Assembly (NCBI GenBank): GCA_964425195.1
Contig: CAYRLG010000018.1
Location: forward strand, 19,772-83,771
Source: Desulfamplus sp964425195
GTDB lineage: Bacteria; Desulfobacterota; Desulfobacteria; Desulfobacterales; Desulfobacteraceae
Direction of reading: 5' to 3'
DNA: 64,000 bases
Positions 1 through 8,171 of this stretch are shown in pieces. The translations under genes were made by a program, and so were the position numbers. Under the pieces are notes generated by a model. It did no database searches, was not told the DNA's origin, and worked only from the letters and a program-made list of their open reading frames with translations. Numbering within the stretch: the stretch's first letter is position 1; the number at the start of each line of letters is the position of its first letter.

Positions 1-2
1 AG

Positions 3-872
3 GTCAAAAAAGAGGCTTCTCTTCTAAATGTTGGTGTTGCTGGTTCTGAAATTGTAGGTATTGTCCCATTAGAGTCCATTTTGATGGCTGCTGACTACTA
101 CATTGCTCAAGAGAAACTTTTTGTATATGAAGAGGATCAAAAAATTCGCCTTGCAATTGAGCGTTTAGGTCTTAACTCTATTAGCCCTTTTAAACCTAAA
201 GAGAAAATAATTGAATACATTGTTGCAGAGCCACCATACGAGCCACTTGCCAGTATGAGCCTGAGAGATTTTATTGAGGAGGTATCAGCACGAACCGTAG
301 CTCCGGGTGGAGGCTCTGCCTCTGCTGCAATAGCTGCTATGGGAGTTGGGCTTGGTTCAATGGCTGCGAAAATCACCAATGGAGTTAGAAAGTTTGAATC
401 ATCACAACCCTATATGCAAAAACATATTCCCCTGCTTCATGAACTTACCCGTAAACTTATACCAATGATTGATGCAGATACATCAGCATTTAATGAGTAT
501 ATGGAGGGTTTTAGAATGCCAAAAGGCACTGGTGAGGATGATCCTGTAACTCAGGCTCGTAAAGCAAAAATGCAAGCTGGTCTAAAAACTGCCATCAATG
601 TCCCTTTAACCACAATGCGTCTTGCTGACTCTGCTTGGGATGCGTTGTGTGAAATTGCACCTTATATAAACCCTGCATCAAAATCTGATTTAGAGGTAGG
701 TGCAAAAGCTTTGGAAACAGGTATATGGGGTGCTTTTCGCAATGTATCTATAAATATAAAGGATATAGAGGACAAATTTTTTGAAACAGAAATACTTAAA
801 GAGGCTGAAAAGATTGCAGATAGAGCAAAAGCTAAATGTTTAGAGCTAATTTCAATATTGACAAAATTATAA
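3..872 (+). CDS. Formiminotransferase-cyclodeaminase, 3' part (cut by window edge)
   Basis: The open frame runs in from the left edge with no stop before its first internal Met, so the gene starts outside the window. The first codons carry the GSEIVGIVPL segment typical of the end of a glutamate formimidoyltransferase domain. After a linker comes a cyclodeaminase domain (SLRDFIEEVSARTVAPGGGSASA, Gly-rich, then all-helical). In the known family this pair moves the formimino group from formiminoglutamate to tetrahydrofolate and releases ammonia to give methenyl-THF, in histidine or purine breakdown. The frame ends normally and is followed by a toxin-antitoxin pair. Domain order supports the bifunctional form; the catalytic N-terminus cannot be seen. 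Confidence 0.87.
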   Translation, partial: VKKEASLLNVGVAGSEIVGIVPLESILMAADYYIAQEKLFVYEEDQKIRLAIERLGLNSISPFKPKEKIIEYIVAEPPYEPLASMSLRDFIEEVSARTVAPGGGSASAAIAAMGVGLGSMAAKITNGVRKFESSQPYMQKHIPLLHELTRKLIPMIDADTSAFNEYMEGFRMPKGTGEDDPVTQARKAKMQAGLKTAINVPLTTMRLADSAWDALCEIAPYINPASKSDLEVGAKALETGIWGAFRNVSINIKDIEDKFFETEILKEAEKIADRAKAKCLELISILTKL

Positions 873-935
873 GTTTTCAAATCATACAACTGTAAACGTC
901 TTGTAAAATTTTATCTTAAATAGGGGACTAAATAG

Positions 936-1202
936 ATGAATATTGAACCAGTAAGCTATGAAAAAATTCAGGAATTAGTGATGCAAGTGCCGAGCAATAA
1001 ATTGCCGATTTTATATCATATATTGGTTAGGGTTATTGCAGATAAAGAAAACCACTCTTCATTACAAGAAAAATTCATGTTTATGCCTATAGCAGAACGT
1101 CAAAAAATAATGGAACAGCAGGCAGAACAGATGATAACCCATTACAATAAAACAGCTTTAGAACGTCAGGAATGGCAGCATTGCGACTTCATTGAATATT
1201 AA
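936..1202 (+). CDS. Putative antitoxin of MazF-type pair
   Basis: An 88-residue acidic, helical protein directly before a MazF/PemK toxin; the last codons overlap the toxin start by 11 bases. The C-terminal part (MPIAERQKIMEQQAEQMITHY, then ERQEWQHCDFIEY) resembles short proteins that sit before MazF-type toxins in cyanobacteria and proteobacteria. I see no AbrB, ribbon-helix-helix or helix-turn-helix DNA-binding pattern, so autoregulation is not evident. Function is inferred mainly from position. The start is an ATG with a modest purine-rich site (TAGGGG) upstream. Confidence 0.62.
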   Translation: MNIEPVSYEKIQELVMQVPSNKLPILYHILVRVIADKENHSSLQEKFMFMPIAERQKIMEQQAEQMITHYNKTALERQEWQHCDFIEY

Positions 1203-1536
1203 ACGAGGAGAAATCTGGTTGGTCAATCTTGATCCTACTATTGGTGCAGAAATTCGTAAAACACGACCCGTTGTTGTAGTAAGTTCAGATGCTGTTGGAG
1301 TATTGCCAATAAGATTGGTAGCTCCTATTACAGAATGGAAAGATTATTTGTCTAAAAATCTATGGCATGTGAAAATTGATTCGGATAATATAACTGGTTT
1401 ATCAAAATTATCATCTGTTGATACGTTGCAGTTGCGCGGGGTTGATATTCAAAGATTTGTACAAAAAATAGGAAATGTCTCTCCCATATTAATGCGAATG
1501 ATAGTGGTTGCAATTGCTTCAATTATTGAATATTAA
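1192..1536 (+). CDS. MazF/PemK-family endoribonuclease toxin
   Basis: A 114-residue protein with the PemK/MazF fold signature: N-terminal KRGEIWLVNLDPTIGAEIRKTRPVVVVS, a middle PIRLVAPIT strand, and a C-terminal segment ending in hydrophobic helices. Family members cut mRNA and stop growth until bound by the antitoxin. The best start is TTG, which overlaps the antitoxin stop codon, so the two are translationally coupled; a GAGGAG inside the frame does not serve a better start. The pair lies between metabolic and signalling genes with no other sign of a mobile element. Confidence 0.85.
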   Translation: MNIKRGEIWLVNLDPTIGAEIRKTRPVVVVSSDAVGVLPIRLVAPITEWKDYLSKNLWHVKIDSDNITGLSKLSSVDTLQLRGVDIQRFVQKIGNVSPILMRMIVVAIASIIEY

Positions 1537-1575
1537 ACCGTTTTGTTGGATGGAGGATTTATATTAAGAATATTG

Positions 1576-2784
1576 ATGAAAATATCACTAATAAAATTAT
1601 TATTTAGCGTATCTTTAGTTATTTTGCTTTTTACAATATTATCCTGCACAGACAATAAAGCACCAGTGCGTATTGGGGCAGCACTTCCACTTACAGGATC
1701 AGGTGCTTATGCAGGAGAAGAGGTGAGAGATGGTCTTCTTATGGCTGTTGAGGAGATAAATGAACAAGGCGGCATTAATGGTCAAAATATTGAGATAGTT
1801 GTAAAAAATGCTTTATCATCAGATGGTAAATTATCAGATAGCAGTGCTCAAAAGCTATTTGAAGAGTTAGATAGATACGATCCATTGCTCTTTGTAAGCT
1901 GCTTAAGTTTTATATCAATAAAGTTAGCACCTATTGCTGAGTCAAAAAAGAAGCTGCTTGTGGGACTTGTGGCAACTGTTCCTGAACTTACTCAAAATAG
2001 AGAGTGGGTTTATCGCTACTGGACAACAGCAGAGCATGAAGCCCCTCCTATGACAGAAATATTCCTAAAAATAGGAAAGAATCGCAATATTATCTCTTCA
2101 AACATAAAAGCAGATATTAGACATAATTTAAATGTTGATATTGAAATGCAAGAAGATGCAAAAAGAGCCTACAATGGAGTACTTGGTGTTATTTACATGG
2201 ATGATGCTTATGGCAGCTCTGTTTTTAAAGATATAGAAAATAGGTCTAAAGATAAAAATATATCGATTGTTAGCTCTTCGTTTAAGTCTGACAGCAAAGA
2301 TTTCTCAAAGAATATAAGCGATATTCAAGATAGTGATGCTGTAGTTATAGTTGGTTTTGATTTTCATATTATCAAGATTTTAAAGGCTCTTAGAGCTATT
2401 AAATATAAAGGAGAGATAATATCTACAACAACTGCTACAATTCCATCAATTATATCTATAGAGGAAGCTGATGGTATTCATGTTACAGCCCCTGCAATTT
2501 ACAATAAAAATTATCCATTTGCGGATAAGGTGAAAAAACGTTATGAAGCAAAATATGGTAAACCTTTTACCCAATACTCAGCAACTGGCTATGATTTTAT
2601 TTATATTATTGTCGGTCTTTTAGAAGATAAACTAATGACTAAAGAGTCTGTAAAGGCAATTTTAGAGAAAGGCTTTGTCTATTCAGGTGTGTTTGGCAAT
2701 ATTGAGTTAAAAAGTGGCGAAAAAGATATTCTTTTTCCTCTTTTTCCCGCACAGATCAAAAATGGAGAGATAATTTATAGGTAA
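1576..2784 (+). CDS. Periplasmic ligand-binding lipoprotein (Peripla_BP_6 family)
   Basis: The frame can open at a TTG at 1543, but the ATG at 1576 gives a clean lipoprotein signal: basic start, hydrophobic stretch, and a lipobox-like ILSC with Cys24. The mature part (VRIGAALPLTGSGAYAGEEVRDGLLMAVEEIN) is the Leu/Ile/Val-binding type I periplasmic fold, with ligand-lobe motifs in the second half (YDFIYIIVGLLED). No ABC permease or ATPase genes are near. Instead a sensor kinase gene begins 7 bases after its stop, so the protein may present a ligand to that kinase rather than feed a transporter; this is inference. An SD-like GGAGGA at 1552-1557 lies rather far from the chosen ATG. Confidence 0.78.
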   Translation: MKISLIKLLFSVSLVILLFTILSCTDNKAPVRIGAALPLTGSGAYAGEEVRDGLLMAVEEINEQGGINGQNIEIVVKNALSSDGKLSDSSAQKLFEELDRYDPLLFVSCLSFISIKLAPIAESKKKLLVGLVATVPELTQNREWVYRYWTTAEHEAPPMTEIFLKIGKNRNIISSNIKADIRHNLNVDIEMQEDAKRAYNGVLGVIYMDDAYGSSVFKDIENRSKDKNISIVSSSFKSDSKDFSKNISDIQDSDAVVIVGFDFHIIKILKALRAIKYKGEIISTTTATIPSIISIEEADGIHVTAPAIYNKNYPFADKVKKRYEAKYGKPFTQYSATGYDFIYIIVGLLEDKLMTKESVKAILEKGFVYSGVFGNIELKSGEKDILFPLFPAQIKNGEIIYR

Positions 2785-2791
2785 ATTCTTT

Positions 2792-5700
2792 ATGATTAAA
2801 CCACGGATTCGTTATAAAGTTGCCATGATGGTAGTTTTTTGGATGTTCTGGTTATCGCTGCTTGGATTTTACAGCATAAATATAAGCAGTACATCTCTTG
2901 AACAATCTTATGGTGAAAATATGGTAGATATTGCCAATGCTATGCACGGCACAATGGCTGCTATTCTTTCCAATAAAATCGAGACTCTCAAAAGTATTGA
3001 AAGCAGACCATTTATTACCACACCACTTCATATTTCAAACAGCCAATTTTCAGCAATGGCTGATCCTGACAGCTTCATTGCTGAGAAAAATCTTGTATGG
3101 AGAGATTTTATAACAACTTTCAAAGCGAAATCTAAAACACTATCTAATATATCTCAGGATCAGATAGATAATAATATACCTAATATAATAAAAGATGTAT
3201 TGACCAATCAAACAACAACCATTTTAAATGATATGTTTTTTGCTTTTTATGAACGATATCAAGGTAAGACAGTATTTTCACAGTTATCTTTGACCAATGC
3301 CTTTGGTGTAAATATTGCGTCTACAAATCTTACTGATAGTTATTATGAAGGAGGAAAAGAGTGGTGGCAAAGGGCATCTAAAGATGGAATTTATTTTTCT
3401 GAAATTTATCAAGACGATCAATCTGATTCTGATGACTACGGTCTAACAATTGCGGTACGAATTGATGATAAAAATAAAAATCTGCTTGGTGTCGTTAAAG
3501 CTGTGCTCTCGTCCAGATGGATAATGAGAGAGGTTCAAGCAGTAACAGATAGGCACGACTACAGTGATGTAAAATTGGTTACTCAAGATGGAAAACTTAT
3601 CTATTCCAATAAGCCGTTTCAGTTTTTTGAAGAGGTTTCAAACTATCCTTTTTTCCAAAAATCATTAGAACAAAAAAATTTATATTTATCAGCTAACAAG
3701 AGTGACTATTCAACTAATAAAAACGGGTATTTTATTATAAAAGAGGGCGGGATTGATAAATTATACGCACATTCACAAACTCTTGCACATACTGATTCCA
3801 ATAGCTCTCATCTTTTACCAATAGAGAATATTAACTGGTGCATATTTATTGGTAATCATGTCAACCGTGTGCTTTCTCCAATATTTACTCTTCAAAAAAG
3901 AATGGTGCTTGTTTATGGTTCTGTGGTTATACTTTCTCTTATAGTTTCGATATTTATTACTAAAATATACACTAAACCCATCATATCTTTAAGAGATGCT
4001 GCTGTTGCAGTTACTAATGGCGATTTTAACCGCTGTGTTTTAGTAACTCTGCAAGATGAGCTTGGAGAACTTGCACAAGCCTTTAACATCATGACTATAC
4101 GCCTTAAAAATAGTTATGAATCTTTAGAAGAGGAGATTGAGATAAGAAAGCGGGCTGAAATTGATGCTGAAAATGCGTTAAAAGATGCTCAAAATGCTCG
4201 TAATAAGGCTGAATCTGCTTACAAAATAGCTGAACTTGCAAGGCAGGAGGCTGAATCTGCAAACCGTGCAAAAAGCGATTTTATTGCCAATATGAGCCAT
4301 GAACTTCGTACTCCGCTTAATGCTATTATTGGATTTAGCCAGTTGATGGAGCGAGATAAAGATGCAACTGATGCTCAAAAAGAGAGTGTAAATATAATTA
4401 TGAGAAGCGGTATGCACCTTTTGACTCTGATTAATGATATTTTAGAGATATCAAAAATTGAGGCTGGCAAAGTTGATCTTGTGTATGAAAATTTTGATTT
4501 TTTTCAGATGATACAAGATATAACCGCTATGGTTAAATCTCGTGCTAACGCAAATGGTTTAGAAGTTTTAACAGATATTGACCCTGCTATTCCCCGATAT
4601 ATAAGAGCAGACGCACAAAAACTTCGTCAGGTGCTTATCAATCTTCTTATAAATGCTGTTAAATTTACAAAACATGGAAGCTTGATGCTAAAGGTTAAAT
4701 GTCAGGGATGTTATCTTGGGGAAGAAGAGATGCCTACTAAGAAAGGGGTTATATTTTTTGAAGTTAAAGATACTGGCATCGGCATATCCGAAGATGATAT
4801 GAAAAATTTGTTTAAAAAATTTATGAGATTTCACTCTTCTCTAAGTTCAGCAAGTGAAGGTACAGGACTTGGGTTGTCAATTAGTCAAGAGTATGTTCAT
4901 CTTATGGGTGGTGAAATTACGGTAGAGAGTGAAATTGATAAAGGCTCTATTTTCCGTTTTTCAATTGAGGCTGAGATAGCATCTGATACTGATTCAAAAA
5001 AGATAGAAGTTTCTAATGCTCTTAAAGTTGCAGGGCTTGACCCAAAAGAGATGAGACGTAAAATATTGATTGTTGAAGATAATGTTGAAAATCAGATGCT
5101 TTTAAGCAAACTTTTGCTTTCAGTAGGCTTTGATGTTCGTATTGCAGCAAACGGGCTTGAAGGGGTTAAGCTGTTTGAATCGTGGAGACCCCACCTTATC
5201 TGGATGGATATGCGTATGCCTGTGATGGACGGTTATGAATCAAGCAGAAGAATACGGCAGGTAGAGCAAAATAGAGCAGAGCAACAAGAGAGACTTTTAT
5301 CAATTAATCAAATTCAACAAGGTGATTCAATAGATGAAGATAACATAAATGATAACAAGATCACTGATAGAAAGATAGATGATAGAAAGATAGATGATAG
5401 AAAGATAGATGATAGAAAAACGGAGAGAGTTCCTATAATTGCCCTTACTGCAAGTGCATTTGAAGAGCAGAAAAATCTTGTTTTAGAGGCAGGATGTGAT
5501 GATTTTATCAGAAAACCTTTTCTTGAAAGTGAAATTTTTAATACCATTTCAAAACATATTGGTGTAAAATATGTTTATTTGTCGTCAAATCAAGATGACT
5601 CTTTAGATTTAAAAGAAAAGTTGAATAAAGAAAGTTTTAATAATGATCCAAAACATCATACTGGTGACTCTATTTTAGAAGATATTTTATCTAAAGAGTT

Positions 5701-5875
5701 TATTTTAGATATGAAACAGGCTCTTATTGACCTTGATTTAGATAAAATTAATATGCTTGTTGATGGAATAGCAATTAAACACCCTGATACTGCCAAATTG
5801 ATCTCTAAACTTGTTTCAGATTTCAAATATAAGGAACTAATAGAGATTCTGGAGAAAAATAATGAACGACTATAA
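2792..5875 (+). CDS. Hybrid sensor histidine kinase with receiver domain
   Basis: A 1027-residue membrane kinase. In order: membrane segment about residues 10-30; a periplasmic sensory part of about 340 residues, probably dCACHE; a second membrane segment about 370-390; HAMP; an Ala/Glu-rich coiled coil; HisKA with phospho-acceptor His503 (MSHELRTPLN); HATPase_c with N-box (NLLINAVKF), DTGIGI and GTGLGLSIS; then a receiver domain with acidic pair in VEDN and phospho-acceptor Asp806 (WMDMRMPVMDG). Inside the receiver, between the DGYESSRRIRQ helix and the PIIALTA strand, is an extra hydrophilic stretch with KIDDR repeats. It lies in an apparent operon after a binding lipoprotein and overlaps a REC-GGDEF gene by 14 bases, so phospho-relay to that protein is plausible. 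Confidence 0.9.
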   Translation: MIKPRIRYKVAMMVVFWMFWLSLLGFYSINISSTSLEQSYGENMVDIANAMHGTMAAILSNKIETLKSIESRPFITTPLHISNSQFSAMADPDSFIAEKNLVWRDFITTFKAKSKTLSNISQDQIDNNIPNIIKDVLTNQTTTILNDMFFAFYERYQGKTVFSQLSLTNAFGVNIASTNLTDSYYEGGKEWWQRASKDGIYFSEIYQDDQSDSDDYGLTIAVRIDDKNKNLLGVVKAVLSSRWIMREVQAVTDRHDYSDVKLVTQDGKLIYSNKPFQFFEEVSNYPFFQKSLEQKNLYLSANKSDYSTNKNGYFIIKEGGIDKLYAHSQTLAHTDSNSSHLLPIENINWCIFIGNHVNRVLSPIFTLQKRMVLVYGSVVILSLIVSIFITKIYTKPIISLRDAAVAVTNGDFNRCVLVTLQDELGELAQAFNIMTIRLKNSYESLEEEIEIRKRAEIDAENALKDAQNARNKAESAYKIAELARQEAESANRAKSDFIANMSHELRTPLNAIIGFSQLMERDKDATDAQKESVNIIMRSGMHLLTLINDILEISKIEAGKVDLVYENFDFFQMIQDITAMVKSRANANGLEVLTDIDPAIPRYIRADAQKLRQVLINLLINAVKFTKHGSLMLKVKCQGCYLGEEEMPTKKGVIFFEVKDTGIGISEDDMKNLFKKFMRFHSSLSSASEGTGLGLSISQEYVHLMGGEITVESEIDKGSIFRFSIEAEIASDTDSKKIEVSNALKVAGLDPKEMRRKILIVEDNVENQMLLSKLLLSVGFDVRIAANGLEGVKLFESWRPHLIWMDMRMPVMDGYESSRRIRQVEQNRAEQQERLLSINQIQQGDSIDEDNINDNKITDRKIDDRKIDDRKIDDRKTERVPIIALTASAFEEQKNLVLEAGCDDFIRKPFLESEIFNTISKHIGVKYVYLSSNQDDSLDLKEKLNKESFNNDPKHHTGDSILEDILSKEFILDMKQALIDLDLDKINMLVDGIAIKHPDTAKLISKLVSDFKYKELIEILEKNNERL
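5371..5415 (+). repeat. Three perfect 15-bp tandem copies inside the kinase receiver domain
   Basis: The unit AAAGATAGATGATAG occurs three times in a row, preceded by a degenerate copy (about 5357-5370). It is in frame and encodes KIDDR repeats, near residues 860-875 of the hybrid kinase. Because the unit is 15 bp, gain or loss of copies would keep the frame. Confidence 0.92.
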
Positions 5876-6869
5876 AAATTCAAATCAACTTGATAAAAAC
5901 CATATTCCTAACAAAAAAAGGGATTTGCCTGCGGGGAATATTCTTGTTGTCGATGACAATCCCCAGAACCTTCGTCTGTTGATTGCAATTTTAAGTATGC
6001 GTGGTTATAAGGTAAGACCTGCTCCAAGTGGTTCGATTGCTTTAGAATCTGCTCTATCTACACTACCAGATTTAATTTTGTTAGATATTATGATGCCTGA
6101 AATGGATGGATACCAGGTATGTCAAAAACTGAAAGAGAGAGAGCTTACCAGTTCTGTACCAATTATATTCATAAGTGCTATAGATGCGGTTGAAGATAAG
6201 GTAAAGGCATTTGAGATGGGTGCTGTTGATTATATCACAAAGCCTTTTCAAGCTGAGGAGATTTTAGCACGTGTAAATACACATCTCTCGCTTCGTAGGG
6301 CACAAATTCAGCTTGAAGAAGAGATTGAACGCCGAAAAATTTCTGAAGAGGCATTAAAAGCAATCTCACTTAAATATCAGAAGATGGCAACTCAAGACTA
6401 CTTAACTGGAGTAAGCAACAGAAGGAATTTTATGGAACGTGCTGAAGAGGAGTTGAGCCGTGCCAAGCGATATAACCACCCGCTTACGTTTCTAATGATG
6501 GATATTGATCATTTTAAAAGGATTAATGATACTTATGGGCATCAGACAGGGGATACAATCCTCAAAAAAGTATCGATGACTTCCATTGATAATCTTAGGA
6601 TCAATGATCTTTTTGGAAGAATAGGCGGAGAAGAGTTTGCAGCACTGCTTCCTGAAACTCCTTTAAGTGATGCACGTCTTGTAGCAGATAGAATCAGAAA
6701 AAGTGTTGAAAAGTCAACTTGGCAAATTGATGATAAATCTGTATCTTGCACAGTAAGCATTGGAATAAGCGAGTTAAATAATGATTTATCAACACTTGAT
6801 CTATTAATGAAAAGAGCAGATGAGGCATTGTACTCTGCAAAATCTTCGGGAAGAAACTGTGTTGTTTAA
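5862..6869 (+). CDS. Response regulator with diguanylate cyclase output (REC-GGDEF)
   Basis: A 335-residue soluble protein. Residues 25-145 form a receiver domain (VVDDN with the acidic pair at 31-32, phospho-acceptor Asp75 in LLDIMMPEMDG, Lys in ITKPF). A coiled-coil linker (EEEIERRKISEEAL) leads to a GGDEF domain with an intact active site GGEEF at 255-259. An RxxD (RIND, 246-249) stands five residues before it, the usual product-inhibition site. The protein should make c-di-GMP when phosphorylated. The start overlaps the upstream hybrid kinase by 14 bases, which supports a cognate pair. The next gene is pilC, and c-di-GMP often controls pili. Confidence 0.93.
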   Translation: MNDYKNSNQLDKNHIPNKKRDLPAGNILVVDDNPQNLRLLIAILSMRGYKVRPAPSGSIALESALSTLPDLILLDIMMPEMDGYQVCQKLKERELTSSVPIIFISAIDAVEDKVKAFEMGAVDYITKPFQAEEILARVNTHLSLRRAQIQLEEEIERRKISEEALKAISLKYQKMATQDYLTGVSNRRNFMERAEEELSRAKRYNHPLTFLMMDIDHFKRINDTYGHQTGDTILKKVSMTSIDNLRINDLFGRIGGEEFAALLPETPLSDARLVADRIRKSVEKSTWQIDDKSVSCTVSIGISELNNDLSTLDLLMKRADEALYSAKSSGRNCVV

Positions 6870-6927
6870 AGGAATAGGTAAAAAACAGAACTATCCTAAC
6901 ACTATTTAAATATGGAGAGTGTGGCTA

Positions 6928-8136
6928 ATGAAAGTTTTTATATGGACGGCTAAGAATCCAAAAAATAAAACTGTAAAAGGAGAGATGGAGGCAGAGACCC
7001 CTGATCAGGTCAGAGCGAGCCTTCAAAGAAGAAAACTTAAACCTATAAAGGTAAAAGAGAAGCCAAAGGATATTTTTGAAAATGTAGCATTTTTACAGCC
7101 CAAGGTTACAGATACAGATGTAATTATATTTTGTCGTCAATTTTCCACCATGATTGATGCAGGTCTTCCTCTATTACAGTGTCTTGATATTTTACACACT
7201 CAACAAGAGAATCCCACATTCAAAAAGATATTAAAAAAGATTAAAGAGTCTGTTGAGACAGGTGAAACCTTTGCTGATGCCTTAAAGAAATTCCCAAAAG
7301 TTTTTGATGAGCTATTTGTCAATATGGTTGCTGCTGGAGAGACCGGAGGTATTTTAGATATTATATTGAGAAGATTGTCTGCGTATATGGAGAAGATGGC
7401 AAAGTTGAAAAAGAAGGTTAAAGGTGCAATGACCTACCCTGCCATTACATTAGGTATTGCGATTATTGTTGTTGGTGTCATTATGGTTTTTGTTATCCCA
7501 GTTTTTAAGAAGATGTTTGATGATATGGGTGGTTCTCTTCCTGGTCCCACACTCTTAGCAGTTGCTTTAAGCGATTTTGTTGTTGCAAATATTATCTACA
7601 TCATTGTCGGAATAGTTGCCTCTATTTTTATTTTTAAAAGGGCATATAAAACCACAAAAGGTAGAATTATCATGGATGACTTGGCATTAAAACTGCCTAT
7701 TTTTGGGATACTTATTAAAAAAGTTGCTGTTGCTAAATTCACAAGAACTATGGGGACAATGATGTCAAGTGGTGTCTCTATCTTAGAAGCTCTTGATATT
7801 GTAGCTAAAACTGCTGGCAATAAAACGGTTGAATTTGCAATTTCTGATGTAAAGTTTGGTATTGCAGAGGGACGCTCCATGGCTGATCCTCTCCTTGAAA
7901 GTGGAGTCTTTCCATCTATGGTATGCTCCATGATTGCAGTTGGTGAATCTACTGGTGCTTTAGATGCTATGCTTGGAAAAATTGCCGATTTTTATGACGA
8001 TGAGGTAGATCAGGCTGTCAGTAATCTGACTGCTATGATAGAACCTTTTATGCTTGTATTTCTTGGAGTTGTAATTGGAGGACTTGTAGTTGCAATGTAT
8101 TTACCAATATTCAGTATTGCCGGTGCTGTTGGGTAA
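6928..8136 (+). CDS. pilC: Type IV pilus inner-membrane platform protein PilC
   Basis: About 402 residues, the usual length of PilC/GspF. It begins MKVFIWTAKNPKNKTVKGEMEAE, as in PilC, and has two T2SSF domains: the first with FCRQFSTMIDAGLPLLQCLDIL, the second with FTRTMGTMMSSGVSILEALDI. Three membrane segments are seen at about 168-190, 220-240 and 375-400. PilC is the cytoplasmic-membrane platform that couples the pilus motor ATPases to pilin assembly. I prefer the ATG at 6928 to the GTG at 6919 because GGAGAG at 6914-6919 is well spaced for it. No pilB, pilT or pilin gene is adjacent; a PilS-like kinase follows. Confidence 0.92.
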   Translation: MKVFIWTAKNPKNKTVKGEMEAETPDQVRASLQRRKLKPIKVKEKPKDIFENVAFLQPKVTDTDVIIFCRQFSTMIDAGLPLLQCLDILHTQQENPTFKKILKKIKESVETGETFADALKKFPKVFDELFVNMVAAGETGGILDIILRRLSAYMEKMAKLKKKVKGAMTYPAITLGIAIIVVGVIMVFVIPVFKKMFDDMGGSLPGPTLLAVALSDFVVANIIYIIVGIVASIFIFKRAYKTTKGRIIMDDLALKLPIFGILIKKVAVAKFTRTMGTMMSSGVSILEALDIVAKTAGNKTVEFAISDVKFGIAEGRSMADPLLESGVFPSMVCSMIAVGESTGALDAMLGKIADFYDDEVDQAVSNLTAMIEPFMLVFLGVVIGGLVVAMYLPIFSIAGAVG

Positions 8137-8171
8137 AAATTAGCCTATATTAGATTGAAGGTTCTCTTAAA

